Source: Lachancea dasiensis (taxonomy: Eukaryota; Ascomycota; Saccharomycetes; Saccharomycetales; Saccharomycetaceae). Taken from it: 64,000 nucleotides of DNA. Position 1 is the stretch's first letter. Every line of letters starts with the position of its first letter. Below are positions 1 to 9,654 of the stretch, in pieces. The translations under genes and the position numbers were made by a program. The stretch is taken from contig LT598456.1 of NCBI GenBank assembly GCA_900074725.1, positions 193,488-257,487 on the forward strand, read 5' to 3'. The notes below the pieces were generated by a model. It saw nothing but the letters and a program-made list of their open reading frames with translations, was not told where the DNA came from and made no database searches.

Positions 1-1713
1 TATAGCTGAGCCACAGTGGGTTAGTGTATCACAGGCCTAACCGTTCCTAACTTTCATTACTAGGCAGGTTTTGTTATATTATAGTGTTTTTCTTTATATC
101 GTGAGGAATATCCGTCGTAGACGACAGGTGAGGTCGTCGCCGTAATATCAGCTTAGCTATGTAGTTCAGCTGCATTCATACAGCGAATCTGCCCACAAAG
201 CATACGCTAACATGATTCACAGATCATGAGACGAAGATGATAGTAGGGACCCCACTCAAAGTGACTACAATATGAATCGATGTTTTTCAATATTTGTTAT
301 TTAATTCATCCTACCCAACTCTAATGGCAAAAGTATCGCCCCAGCAGTATCATTTGACTATTGGAGAGAGCGAGCAACGTTCTCTGATCTCTTCTTCTTA
401 CTACTCTACCTTTTGCGGCAAAGCGAGCGGGAATGCAATAAAATTTTGCTTTTATAGCTTGAAAACCCCTCATCAAAGATATAGACCCAAAGAACAGATG
501 ACTGAAAGCAGAGTATTTGCTAGAGCAACCAGGTGGCAGTGGTCTAGTACAGTCTGGATACAATCGAGTTGCATAGTGGTAATTACCAATCTAGTGTCAG
601 TATAGTACAAAGTGATTCTGACGACGTCAGTAAAACAGGAATGTTCAGGGTGCATAATCGACCAATGGGATCCTGAGGGGAGGCAAGTACACAGAAGCTC
701 TCTGGCCAGCCGACTCACTCATGCATCACACTAAATTCATTTATTGGATGGAATTGTCGGATTTTCCAGCTTGACCTGCACCCAAATTATTGCTGCCAGA
801 ATCTTATGTGAATACCGGCCATACGTCCCAGATATGAGCCAGACCTGAAGCTCAAATAACCACGTAGATACAGCCAGAAACCCCGTCTTAAGCTGCAGAC
901 CTATTATCAAGTACTCAAAATTTTGAGCACGATGTCTGTTGTCTATCCACAAATTGAGCGATTAATTCAGCTAATTCAAAGCTTCCGAGGATACCTTGCT
1001 CCGATGAATCTTCTACTGGTCAGACCCCCTTTAATAGATTTTGCACCCTTGTTAATTATTTGCCTGATATCAGCATAACCACTCTGTGCAACACAGTCCC
1101 TGGGTCTTATTACAATTTGGTGCCAGAACAAACTTTGGCACCTGCCCTGTAGCCAGTCATTTGGCAAAAACATGAAGAATGTATTTCAGGACAAGTGACG
1201 GTAGGAAATACAGAAAGAGAGAAACTCGCGAAAATATAGGGTCTGGCGATGTCATAGCACTATGACTTTAAAGTTTTGATAGTTGCTCACGACAAGGAAT
1301 GGCTGTTGCTGTAGAACTAGTTCGATTTAGGTTTTTGTCTATCAGTGTCAAGAATAGATTCTGACTAAATGAATACTTGTGCTCAAGATATTCATAAGAT
1401 TAGTCGAGGTTGTGAGGCAATTTGGGAACCTCACAAACTACACTTGTTAGCCACGGATCAAGGTATAAATATCATACCTTGCTACTCGAGATGGGCCCTC
1501 AAATTGCTAACATGCCAGGGCAGGATGATAAGGAGAACTGAGTAAAATTCTAAGAAGGATTGAGAGATCGATATGCAGGGTATGAAAACTGAAATTAAAC
1601 GCCCTCTCTTGATAGGACATACAATATTGAATACCATAATGCTGTAAGAAAGGTCCGTAATGCTTTCCCTGATCTTAGATGTAGGAATAGCGCAAATCAT
1701 TCCGTAAATTGTA
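1..1713. other. gene-poor stretch left of tRNA-Val
   Basis: No reading frame here looks like a gene; all are short and of unbiased composition. The part around 510-1000 aligns collinearly with 18937-19460 and is listed separately as a decayed dispersed repeat. The remainder shows nothing I can name. In S. cerevisiae TNA1 or APL6 lies beyond RAD2; neither is visible here. Confidence 0.6.
510..1000. repeat. decayed dispersed repeat, copy 1
   Basis: This segment aligns in the same order with 18937-19460. Shared anchors are AGTGGTCTAGT (538-548 and 18985-18995), ACCAATGGG (661-669 and 19096-19104) and TACGTC (822-827 and 19261-19266), with nearly equal spacing (123 vs 111 and 161 vs 165 bases). 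Between the anchors the similarity is patchy but recurrent. Neither copy has a credible reading frame. A decayed LTR fossil is possible because copy 1 lies within about 1 kb of a tRNA gene, where yeast Ty elements insert, but I cannot assign a family. Confidence 0.45.
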
Positions 1714-1786
1714 GTTCCGATAGTGTAGTGGTTATCACGTAACCTTCACACGGTTAAGGTCCTGGGTTCGACCCCCAGTCGGAACA
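1714..1786 (+). tRNA. tRNA-Val (CAC)
   Basis: A 73-nt cloverleaf with acceptor stem GTTCCGA pairing with TCGGAAC and discriminator A. The anticodon loop reads TTCACAC, giving anticodon CAC. The T arm contains GGGTTCGACCC, the B box. It has no intron. A T-rich Pol III terminator follows directly. The sequence closely resembles the S. cerevisiae valine CAC tRNA as I remember it. Confidence 0.95.
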
Positions 1787-1898
1787 TTTTTATTTTTTGA
1801 CATAATTTAAGAATCTCTTATATTGCTCAAGACTTAAAGGTACAACATATTAGCTTACATCTAGACATTGACTTCATTTTCGACTGGTAAGCTTCGAC

Positions 1899-4853
1899 AT
1901 GGGTGTTCACTCGCTTTGGGATATAGTTGGGCCTACGGCCAAACCTGTTCGCCTAGAATCGCTCACCAACAAGCGTTTGGCTGTCGATGCATCTATCTGG
2001 ATATACCAATTTATGAAGGCTGTTAGGGATAAAGAAGGTAATGCTATGCGATACTCCCATGTCGTTGGTTTCTATAGAAGAATCTGCAAGCTTCTTTATT
2101 TTGGTGTCAAGCCTGTGTTCGTTTTCGACGGTGGGGCGCCAACCCTGAAGAGACGCACCATCCAACAACGAAAAGAGCGGCGGCAAGGTCGCAGAGATAA
2201 TGCTGCAAATACTGCCCGCAAGCTTTTAGCGCGCCAATTACAAAAGGAAAAATTGCCCATTGCGGGGAAAGACATGTCTTCTTCTTCACAGACACATATT
2301 CATAAGTTGAATGATGAATACGATCTACCTAAAATCCCGGGTTTTAAGTACGAAGCAAGCGATGCAAGAATCAATGCTGACGACTTCAAAACAATTATGG
2401 ACAATATTGACGAGCTTGATGGGGTGGACCTCGATTCTATAAATCCGGCCTCGAAGGAATTTGATGAGCTGCCGAAATCAACACAATACATGTTGCTGTC
2501 GGCCCTCCGACTGAAGTCTAGACTGAGAATGGGTTACTCCAGAGAGCAATTGCAGAGCATATTTCCAGATAGTATGGACTTTTCGAAGTTTCAAATAGAT
2601 ATGGTTAAGCGGCGCAACTTTTTCACTCAGAAGCTAATGAACGCTACTAATACACACGATGGTGGAGCCTCTAAATTGGATCGGGAGCCTAATAAAAGAG
2701 TTGCGGGGCAGCGTCATAAGGAATATGAGTTGATACGTACAGACAATGGATGGACGTTAAGTTTGACAGGCGATGATGGGTCGGAGGTCAGTAAAGCCAT
2801 TGTAGTTGACGAACGACCTCAAAAAGCGAGTACTCAAGATCTCAACAGCAACAATGGTGAGGACGACTCCGAGGATATTGACTGGGAGGACATTGATTTA
2901 GATACCAAAGAAAGCAATGAAAACTTAGACTACTCTGTAAAAGCTTCGCTGCTACCAATTAAAGCAGCAACACTTCAGACGGGTGGAGGCCAGTCTTTCC
3001 TGGATAAAAGACATTTGGAAACAGGGCCAGAAATTTCGCGAAAGATTATTCACATACCAGATGAGACTGTGGAAGGTAACTCTGGAGTAAGTAGTTCAAT
3101 TCATGGTGGCCAGGATGCGAACGATGAAGATGATGAATACGCTGACCTAACGAGGGACTTGCAAATAATGCAGAGCATAGCAAGAAATAATAGCCCGAAG
3201 ATAAATTCCAACCCTACTACACAATTGCATCAGACTGTAAATCGATCAGATCCTTCGAATAACAGCAAAATTCAGCGGGACACTGGCGCCGTATCTGAGT
3301 ACGATAATGCTGCCACAGGAAACTCACAGGCAATGGAGCCCAGTTCTGGCAGTAATGAAGGGTCTGGGAGGAGCGAAAATGAAAATAATCGTTTTTACGA
3401 GCCAGCTAGGGTCCCAACAGAATCAGAACAAAATTTGCAATTCGTGATTGATAAACTGGAGGTACCGGGGGACCGATCCGGTAAACAGGAAGTTGAAAAG
3501 GTTGACAATCAAGCTCCAGAATCAACCGAGACTCAGATTCCGGAAATTCCAGACTGGTTTAAGTCAAATGGCCCCTCCGACTTCAATCCTCACCTTGGGA
3601 GCTCTTTTCTCACAAATGACAGCAGCAATGGGACTGCTTTTCGGAATGATGATGAGCGAATTGGTTTATTCTCTGGATCTGCCGCATCTGACTTCATTTC
3701 TGTAAGACGTGTCGAACAGGATGACCATGAGAGGAGAAAGGAACCTAACGAAGATGACGTGTTGGAAGTTTTTCCCAAGTCTCCCAATTCAATTTCCGGG
3801 AGTCCCTCCGAAGTTAAGGATCCAAAAGTTGTAGCGGTAGAGGAAGAATTGCAGAACACACCGGCACCTGTTGTAGATTACGACTTTTCTGAAGACGAGG
3901 AAGACGCGCTAATTCATCAATTAAGGGAGGAAGAACAAGACTATCATCTGTTTAAAACAGCTCTCAACCCTACAAGCGCCAGCACAACTTTCATGGATGA
4001 AGTGCTCACAGAGGAGCAGCTACGTGATAAGAGAGATTCCGATGAAGTCACCGCAGCTATGGTGGCTGAGGTTCAAGATCTTTTAACCAGATTTGGAATT
4101 CCTTACATGACAGCACCGATGGAAGCTGAAGCGCAGTGCGCCGAGCTCCTAATACTCAAGCTAGTTGACGGAATTATTACGGACGACAGTGATATTTTTC
4201 TTTTTGGAGGAGATAAGGTTTACAAAAATATGTTCCACGAAAAGAACTATGTCGAATTTTATCAAAGTGCCATGATTTCCAGAGAGTTGGGCTTGGACAG
4301 GGAAAAGTTTATTGAACTAGCTCAACTGCTTGGCAGTGACTATACAACCGGCGTAAAGGGCATAGGTCCTGTATCTGCTATGGAGATCTTGGCTGAATTT
4401 GGAGACTTGACAGCTTTCAGAGATTGGTATAATGAAGGACAATTCAGTAAGCGTGTTCAAGAGAAAGAACCAGATTTTGAAAAAAAGCTTCGCAGAAAAC
4501 TCGCAAACGGCGAGGTGATGTTGAACTCCGATTTTCCTAGCGATTTGGTGAAGGAGGCCTATATAAGACCTGAGGTAGACCACGATACGACTAAATTTTC
4601 TTGGGGTGTCCCCGATTTAGACAGACTAAGGAGCTTTTTCGGGTCCACGGTTGGATGGCCACAGGAGAAAACAGATGAAGTTATGATTCCATTGATCAGA
4701 GAGGTCAATAATCGTAAGAAAACAGGCATTCAGAATAGTTTGTCCAACTTTTTTCCCACGGAGTATATAAAGGCTGGTAAGGATCTCAAATTGGGTAAAA
4801 GGATCAAGAACGCCAGTGGTAAACTCAAGTTGAAAAAACGCCGTACTGAATAA
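1899..4853 (+). CDS. RAD2: Rad2/XPG structure-specific endonuclease, nucleotide excision repair
   Basis: Encodes 984 residues. Rad2 makes the 3' incision at DNA damage in nucleotide excision repair and associates with TFIIH in the nucleus. The XPG N domain begins at residue 1 (MGVHSLWDIV) with metal-binding Asp in VDASIW and VFDGG. A long acidic, low-complexity spacer (about 100-715) follows, as expected for Rad2/XPG rather than FEN1 or EXO1. The I domain starts near 720, with acidic residues E745/E747 in MEAEAQCA and D762/D763/D765 in TDDSDIF. A helix-hairpin-helix follows at GSDYTTGVKGIGP (812 on). The tail has a PIP-box-like QNSLSNFF and a basic KKRR end suited to nuclear import. The ATG gives the canonical N terminus. 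RAD2 and MTM1 are also near neighbours in S. cerevisiae. Confidence 0.97.
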   Translation: MGVHSLWDIVGPTAKPVRLESLTNKRLAVDASIWIYQFMKAVRDKEGNAMRYSHVVGFYRRICKLLYFGVKPVFVFDGGAPTLKRRTIQQRKERRQGRRDNAANTARKLLARQLQKEKLPIAGKDMSSSSQTHIHKLNDEYDLPKIPGFKYEASDARINADDFKTIMDNIDELDGVDLDSINPASKEFDELPKSTQYMLLSALRLKSRLRMGYSREQLQSIFPDSMDFSKFQIDMVKRRNFFTQKLMNATNTHDGGASKLDREPNKRVAGQRHKEYELIRTDNGWTLSLTGDDGSEVSKAIVVDERPQKASTQDLNSNNGEDDSEDIDWEDIDLDTKESNENLDYSVKASLLPIKAATLQTGGGQSFLDKRHLETGPEISRKIIHIPDETVEGNSGVSSSIHGGQDANDEDDEYADLTRDLQIMQSIARNNSPKINSNPTTQLHQTVNRSDPSNNSKIQRDTGAVSEYDNAATGNSQAMEPSSGSNEGSGRSENENNRFYEPARVPTESEQNLQFVIDKLEVPGDRSGKQEVEKVDNQAPESTETQIPEIPDWFKSNGPSDFNPHLGSSFLTNDSSNGTAFRNDDERIGLFSGSAASDFISVRRVEQDDHERRKEPNEDDVLEVFPKSPNSISGSPSEVKDPKVVAVEEELQNTPAPVVDYDFSEDEEDALIHQLREEEQDYHLFKTALNPTSASTTFMDEVLTEEQLRDKRDSDEVTAAMVAEVQDLLTRFGIPYMTAPMEAEAQCAELLILKLVDGIITDDSDIFLFGGDKVYKNMFHEKNYVEFYQSAMISRELGLDREKFIELAQLLGSDYTTGVKGIGPVSAMEILAEFGDLTAFRDWYNEGQFSKRVQEKEPDFEKKLRRKLANGEVMLNSDFPSDLVKEAYIRPEVDHDTTKFSWGVPDLDRLRSFFGSTVGWPQEKTDEVMIPLIREVNNRKKTGIQNSLSNFFPTEYIKAGKDLKLGKRIKNASGKLKLKKRRTE

Positions 4854-5085
4854 TGGCCAGTTTTTTCTTGATTAAGGTGCTCCTCGGTCTGTTAACCTTC
4901 TTGATACAAACGGCGGTTTCTTTTTTCTGACAATTTTGCGTCAGTGACACTAAAATAGAATCCCTGTTTTCCAAACACCCTTTTGCCAAAGGTGAGCAGA
5001 GAACTGTAGGTTCCCAACCAACTAAAAAACCTACCGATAACTTTTTTCGCCCAGTTACATTGTCAGGTCTTGAGATTTTGGGTGT

Positions 5086-5883
5086 ATGATGCCACAAAGA
5101 AACTATCACAAAAGTTCAAGAGCGTTAGTCGCCAATGGAAGCATAATGAATATTGAGTATTCACCCAACCCTTCCACGGGAAAAGCTGCCTATGACAGGT
5201 CGCCAAAGAAAAGAGATAGCTTCAAAATTCAAAAAGCTAAGCGTCTCGATGTTAGCGATACGCACTCTCCACTGATTACAGAGACCTCTGATGTGTCACA
5301 ATGCTTTGCCACAAACTATCAGGCTGATGGTAGCGCTGTGTTGAGGAGCTCGGTCTATATGGGTCGAGGTTATCCTGCTGCGGGAGGAACTATGGCCCAG
5401 TACACACTTATGAACCACAAGGCAAACGACTCCAACGACAAAAGCAACAATGGCCTAGATCGGCCAAGTAAAATGACATCTGGTCTAGTCAATAGAGCGC
5501 GACAGGAGTCAACCGACAACCGTGTAGATCATCGATTCACTGATTTTGAACAATTTGGTTTTCAGACGTTCCCGTCGTATTTCAACCCCCGCGCGGCCAC
5601 AAACATGCCACACCAAGAAAAAGTTAACAAATGGATTGAGAATGTTCCCGTCATCAACCTGGGCGACGGTAATTGGCGTTCCGACTGCTTCAACGTGGAT
5701 AATGAACTCGACTGGGAAGAGCGAGAATTTGATCTTGCGTACCATGAGTGTATGTCTCTCTCTCTTACGACTGCCGATGAAGTTTTACATCTCCAAGCCA
5801 AACGACTTGATACTCTAGTTCGCAGAATTTACGATCTCACACCGGAGGTGCCTCTCAACGCCACGGGCAAATATACTACTTGA
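5086..5883 (+). CDS. PFS1: probable prospore-membrane protein Pfs1/Ady1
   Basis: Encodes 265 residues with no domain I can name. The protein is polar with many Ser, Asn and Asp, and has no signal peptide or membrane segment. The most structured part is the C-terminal third (about 160-255), rich in Trp and acidic residues. The identification rests on position. S. cerevisiae has GND1-SSP1-PFS1 on one sister block and GND2-MTM1-RAD2 on the other, and this gene lies exactly where PFS1 should fall once the two are merged, on the expected strand. S. cerevisiae Pfs1 is a similar size (about 237 aa) and is needed for prospore membrane formation at some spindle poles. Two ATG codons lie in tandem at 5086 and 5089; I chose the first. 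Confidence 0.6.
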   Translation: MMPQRNYHKSSRALVANGSIMNIEYSPNPSTGKAAYDRSPKKRDSFKIQKAKRLDVSDTHSPLITETSDVSQCFATNYQADGSAVLRSSVYMGRGYPAAGGTMAQYTLMNHKANDSNDKSNNGLDRPSKMTSGLVNRARQESTDNRVDHRFTDFEQFGFQTFPSYFNPRAATNMPHQEKVNKWIENVPVINLGDGNWRSDCFNVDNELDWEEREFDLAYHECMSLSLTTADEVLHLQAKRLDTLVRRIYDLTPEVPLNATGKYTT

Positions 5884-6204
5884 ATGGTGGCCCAGGGGTT
5901 GATTTTTACACAGTTTATACTGAGTAGTTCAGTGTGTTTACGACCACATTTCACCTTCCATCGGGCGAGGACGAGAGTTTTTAACATCATCACTACATTG
6001 TACTACTGACATTGACTTTTTCTGTGCGCCAGGAAGATCTAAAATCTAATAAAATTACATAAAGTACTCATGATCACTTAACCGTATTAACAATCTACAA
6101 AATTGCGGTCGAGCTGATTGTCGAACGAAATTGCTCATAGCCAGCTTATTGTCCTTCCCTTCATCTGTCTATTCAGTTCTTTCTGTGCTATCTGCCAAAT
6201 TGTG
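5884..6204. other. intergenic, PFS1 to MTM1
   Basis: About 320 bases hold the 3' end of the PFS1 candidate and the MTM1 promoter. The MTM1 frame is open upstream to 6118, but that extension has no ATG. I see no further gene or named site. Confidence 0.5.
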
Positions 6205-7245
6205 ATGAGCAATGAAGTGAAATCTACTATCGGTGTAAAAGAGCGACTGTTAAGCGCTGTGGCAGGTTCGTTTCTAACTTCGCTGATACTCACACCTATG
6301 GATGTGGTCAGAATACGACTCCAACAGCAGCAGATGCTTTCAGACTGTGTTTGTGAAGTTGGTAGCGATTCGCTGGTGAAGGTTGAAACCGCTAAAGGCG
6401 TGTTCTGGCAGGATGCTTGCTTCCAGGACGTTCAATGTAAGAGCGGGCCAGTACGATATACTGGAACGCTGGACGCTTTTGGAAAAATAGCTCAAGTCGA
6501 AGGTGTCACCAGCTTGTGGCGGGGAATGTCTATTACCCTTCTCATGGCTGCACCTGCAAATATGGTCTATTTCATAGGATACGAGACTCTCAGAGACAAA
6601 ACGCAACTACAAGAAACACACCCTGTCGTCAACCCTCTTTTATGTGGAGGCGTGGCACGAGTTCTAGCTGCGACAACAGTAGCACCCTTGGAGCTATTAA
6701 GAACCCGCCTTCAAAGTATACCGCGATCTAGCCCCAATTCCACGGCTACCATGATGTTCAAAGATCTGATGAAGGAATCTCGCCTCGAATTCTCTAAGAT
6801 CGGATATCGGGCATTTTTCAAAGGTCTAGAAATCACGCTATGGAGGGACGTCCCTTTCAGTGCCATATATTGGGGTACCTATGAATTCTATAAGCATAGG
6901 GTTGCTAATGATCCTGATAAAACAATCATCAACTCCTCCAGCCAAAAATGGAATCAATTTATCAACAGCTTTGTAGGAGGCACTATTGGCGGTACTATAG
7001 CAGCTATTTTTACTCATCCTTTTGACGTTGGTAAGACGAGAATGCAGATTTCCTTTTCGATGAGTACTTCCAACCCTTCAGAAAACGCATCTAAGAATAT
7101 GTTCAAATATTTGAACGATATCCGTACAAGGGAGGGCCTCCGAGCACTTTATACTGGGATGTTACCACGGCTTGTTAAGGTGGCCCCTAGTTGCGCCATC
7201 ATGATATCCACCTACGAAGTTTGCAAGCTTTTTTTCAGTGCCTAA
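6205..7245 (+). CDS. MTM1: mitochondrial carrier Mtm1
   Basis: Encodes 346 residues of the mitochondrial carrier family, in the inner mitochondrial membrane. Three tandem carrier repeats are seen through their signature helices: PMDVVRIRLQ (P31), PLELLRTRLQ (P161) and PFDVGKTRMQ (P272). Mtm1 of S. cerevisiae supports manganese loading of Sod2 and has been linked to pyridoxal phosphate transport; it is about 366 aa. The gene sits beside RAD2 and GND as in S. cerevisiae. The frame is open upstream but lacks an ATG there, so the first ATG (6205) is the start. It converges on the SSP1 candidate with about 120 bases between stops. Confidence 0.92.
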   Translation: MSNEVKSTIGVKERLLSAVAGSFLTSLILTPMDVVRIRLQQQQMLSDCVCEVGSDSLVKVETAKGVFWQDACFQDVQCKSGPVRYTGTLDAFGKIAQVEGVTSLWRGMSITLLMAAPANMVYFIGYETLRDKTQLQETHPVVNPLLCGGVARVLAATTVAPLELLRTRLQSIPRSSPNSTATMMFKDLMKESRLEFSKIGYRAFFKGLEITLWRDVPFSAIYWGTYEFYKHRVANDPDKTIINSSSQKWNQFINSFVGGTIGGTIAAIFTHPFDVGKTRMQISFSMSTSNPSENASKNMFKYLNDIRTREGLRALYTGMLPRLVKVAPSCAIMISTYEVCKLFFSA

Positions 7246-7366
7246 CATGTTGCTTGTAAATATGCCCTAGTCAACTACAATGAGTTTGACCTTATTTCTG
7301 TAAATGAGTTACGAACACCTAATAAATGAATCACTTACACTGACCTGCTTTAATGTCAGAACCCAG

Positions 7367-9160
7367 TCACGTTCCACCCGGAGATTCTATCCACTTGTTA
7401 CGATTCAGCTCTTGTTCAGGCTCATAGGTGTAGCCCTGAAAATCGTCATTGCCCGGAGAAAGATCCAGTATAGTTCCACCATCGTTGTGTGCGGAGAGCT
7501 TTAAGCCAAATTCTGTATTAGAGTCGCGAAGACCGCTTCTCAAGTTTTCGATATGGGCCCTTATTGTTTCCGAAGTATCTGGATAGGGCAACCGAGAGCG
7601 CCTACGATAATCAATGGCGCGATTGACACCTTCACATCTCAGAGTGCGATTTGAATCGAGCGATAGTGGTTGAAGGTTTCGTTTGGAGGCACACTTTTTA
7701 CCATAGTCTGACCTCTTTGAACAAGTGTCTTCGAGATCACTTCTGATGTTGCTTTCACTAGCTAACTGTGATGAATCTTCCAAGCCGGTCTTGAACTCTA
7801 ATTTCAACTCGCGTTGAGAACTCGGTTGAGGTTGATTCTCTTTGTCGGCCACAAAATTTAATTTGGCGGGGCTTTTGGAAAGAGGTTTTCTATTGATGCA
7901 GCACATCAGAGAATCCTGGCCATTATACATATCACTCATTATTTCTACCAGCCTATTGGGATCATCTCTTTCTTGTGGAGTCAATTTTGACCAGTGCTTA
8001 TCGGCTCGCTTTCTCCTCAGGTCGTCGATATGTTGCTCAATATTTCCTGCGTTGGTGTCTCTCAAGTAGTTGACAGAATTTTGAAAGAAGTCCTTGCTAG
8101 TTGATTTAATATCTGAGGCAGTCTCGAAGTATTCTACGCTGGCATTCACAAATAGTTCCCGGGCCGTTGTTGAGAGTGATTGTTGATAATGTCCCGTAAT
8201 TACCATGAGTGAATTCTGTCTTGTGACAACCCTCTCCTTCAAGAAATGTGCTTCTTCGCTGTGATTGCCCCTCTTACACTTTATTTGACCATATTTTTTC
8301 ATGGTATGCTGCACTTCTTTACGTTCTTGTAGCATTTCCTCCTCTCGCATCTTGGTGAATTCCAAAGCTTTGGATACCTCTTTGAGTTTGTTTGAGAGTC
8401 TCTGCTCGAAGACCAAGTCCTCGTGAAATAACTTCTGAAGATCACATATTAATTCCATACTTTCCTCCGCCTCAATAGTGTCCTGCCACCACTCGCTAAG
8501 CTCTTTAAGTAGTTTCTGGTAGCTCTTTGCTACTTCTTGCTTCCGCGCAGAAATCTGGAGCAGTCGCTTTTGAATGGTTTGCAGAGTAGTCGAGCCTTTA
8601 AACGTGGATTTAACGTGGATTTTGTCCCATGGCGAGATCGGCGTGTCTGTATTACCATCATTTTCAAACCCGATAAAATCTGTTATTCCAGTGTTGGCAA
8701 ACGGTGAGCCACTCAAAGGTACACTACAACCTGTATCGCGCTTACTGGGTGAGTTGCTGTTTCTTTCATAATTTTGGTTGTTAACTGTGAGGAACGTGTT
8801 GGCACTTTCCAAGACCGGATCGCTTTGACCGGGTATATTCGTGTGACTCCTGGCTACAAAATCGTTGTCAAGAACCAGTTTTATGGGCTTGCACTTGATT
8901 GCGTTCCACAATTGAGCTTGTCGAGTTAGGGAGGAACTCTTAGCAATGGAGGAATCGCTACCATCATCTTCGTCACCTCTAAAGATATTCAACTTGGATT
9001 TCATGCGGTCGAAAAATCCATGAGAGTCGGACAAGAAGTTTTTAGAACGATACATTGGGCGAATGTCGGTCGCACCATATTGTGAGTCAAATTCAACAAT
9101 GTCATTTCCGTAAGAGTGCTTAGAGTAAAGCCGATCTTGTTCCCTGTAATAATCACCCAT
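7367..9160 (-). CDS. SSP1: probable meiosis-specific Ssp1, prospore membrane leading-edge protein
   Basis: Encodes 597 residues, close to the roughly 570 of S. cerevisiae Ssp1. Residues about 185-300 are rich in Lys, Glu and Gln and predicted as coiled coil (IQKRLLQISARKQEV onward). The rest is polar and probably disordered, with no membrane segments. S. cerevisiae Ssp1 is part of the ring-shaped coat at the leading edge of the growing prospore membrane. The assignment is by position: GND1 and SSP1 are adjacent and in the same orientation in S. cerevisiae. The first ATG is at 9160. TTTTGTGCA at 9268-9276 reads on the coding strand as TGCACAAAA, a near match to the Ndt80 middle sporulation element about 110 bases upstream of the ATG, fitting meiotic expression. 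Confidence 0.65.
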   Translation of the reverse strand: MGDYYREQDRLYSKHSYGNDIVEFDSQYGATDIRPMYRSKNFLSDSHGFFDRMKSKLNIFRGDEDDGSDSSIAKSSSLTRQAQLWNAIKCKPIKLVLDNDFVARSHTNIPGQSDPVLESANTFLTVNNQNYERNSNSPSKRDTGCSVPLSGSPFANTGITDFIGFENDGNTDTPISPWDKIHVKSTFKGSTTLQTIQKRLLQISARKQEVAKSYQKLLKELSEWWQDTIEAEESMELICDLQKLFHEDLVFEQRLSNKLKEVSKALEFTKMREEEMLQERKEVQHTMKKYGQIKCKRGNHSEEAHFLKERVVTRQNSLMVITGHYQQSLSTTARELFVNASVEYFETASDIKSTSKDFFQNSVNYLRDTNAGNIEQHIDDLRRKRADKHWSKLTPQERDDPNRLVEIMSDMYNGQDSLMCCINRKPLSKSPAKLNFVADKENQPQPSSQRELKLEFKTGLEDSSQLASESNIRSDLEDTCSKRSDYGKKCASKRNLQPLSLDSNRTLRCEGVNRAIDYRRRSRLPYPDTSETIRAHIENLRSGLRDSNTEFGLKLSAHNDGGTILDLSPGNDDFQGYTYEPEQELNRNKWIESPGGT

Positions 9161-9654
9161 TCTCAATGAGCTCGGAACTAGTTAGAGGGCAGTTGAAGAG
9201 TAAGGTGGCCAAGTTACGAATATTGCGAGTGTTCCTTAATGTCCTTGGTCAAGACCGATTTATTATGTTTTGTGCACTGACGCTGACACTAACTCTGAAA
9301 AACATAAAGTATGTGTAACTATGGTACATAAAATCCAGAAAAAAGACAGAAGAGGATTCAGCTTACGAAACGCTGGCGCGCGCTCCACGACACTAAAATT
9401 ATAGAACCTTCTCAATTGTAAAATATAAGAATGTAATGTGTGTTTTAAATACAACTAAACATATCATTACTCTTCATCATCGTTATCATCACCACACAAG
9501 AAAACTCTTGGTACTTATTTAAGTGTTATAGTTGTTTCAACTCGGAGTGGGTTTTGTATTGCTGTTTATCTGTGAGGTTTGTTCGTATTTGTCCCTGCTT
9601 AAATTCATCTATTTTATATTATTTCAACCTTTACTTACAGTCTTCACAACTGTC
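9161..9654. other. SSP1 promoter and GND 3' region
   Basis: About 490 bases contain the SSP1 promoter, with the middle-sporulation-like word at 9268-9276, and the 3' end of GND. Short TCATCATCGTTATCATCA and T-rich runs occur. I see no small gene. Confidence 0.5.
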
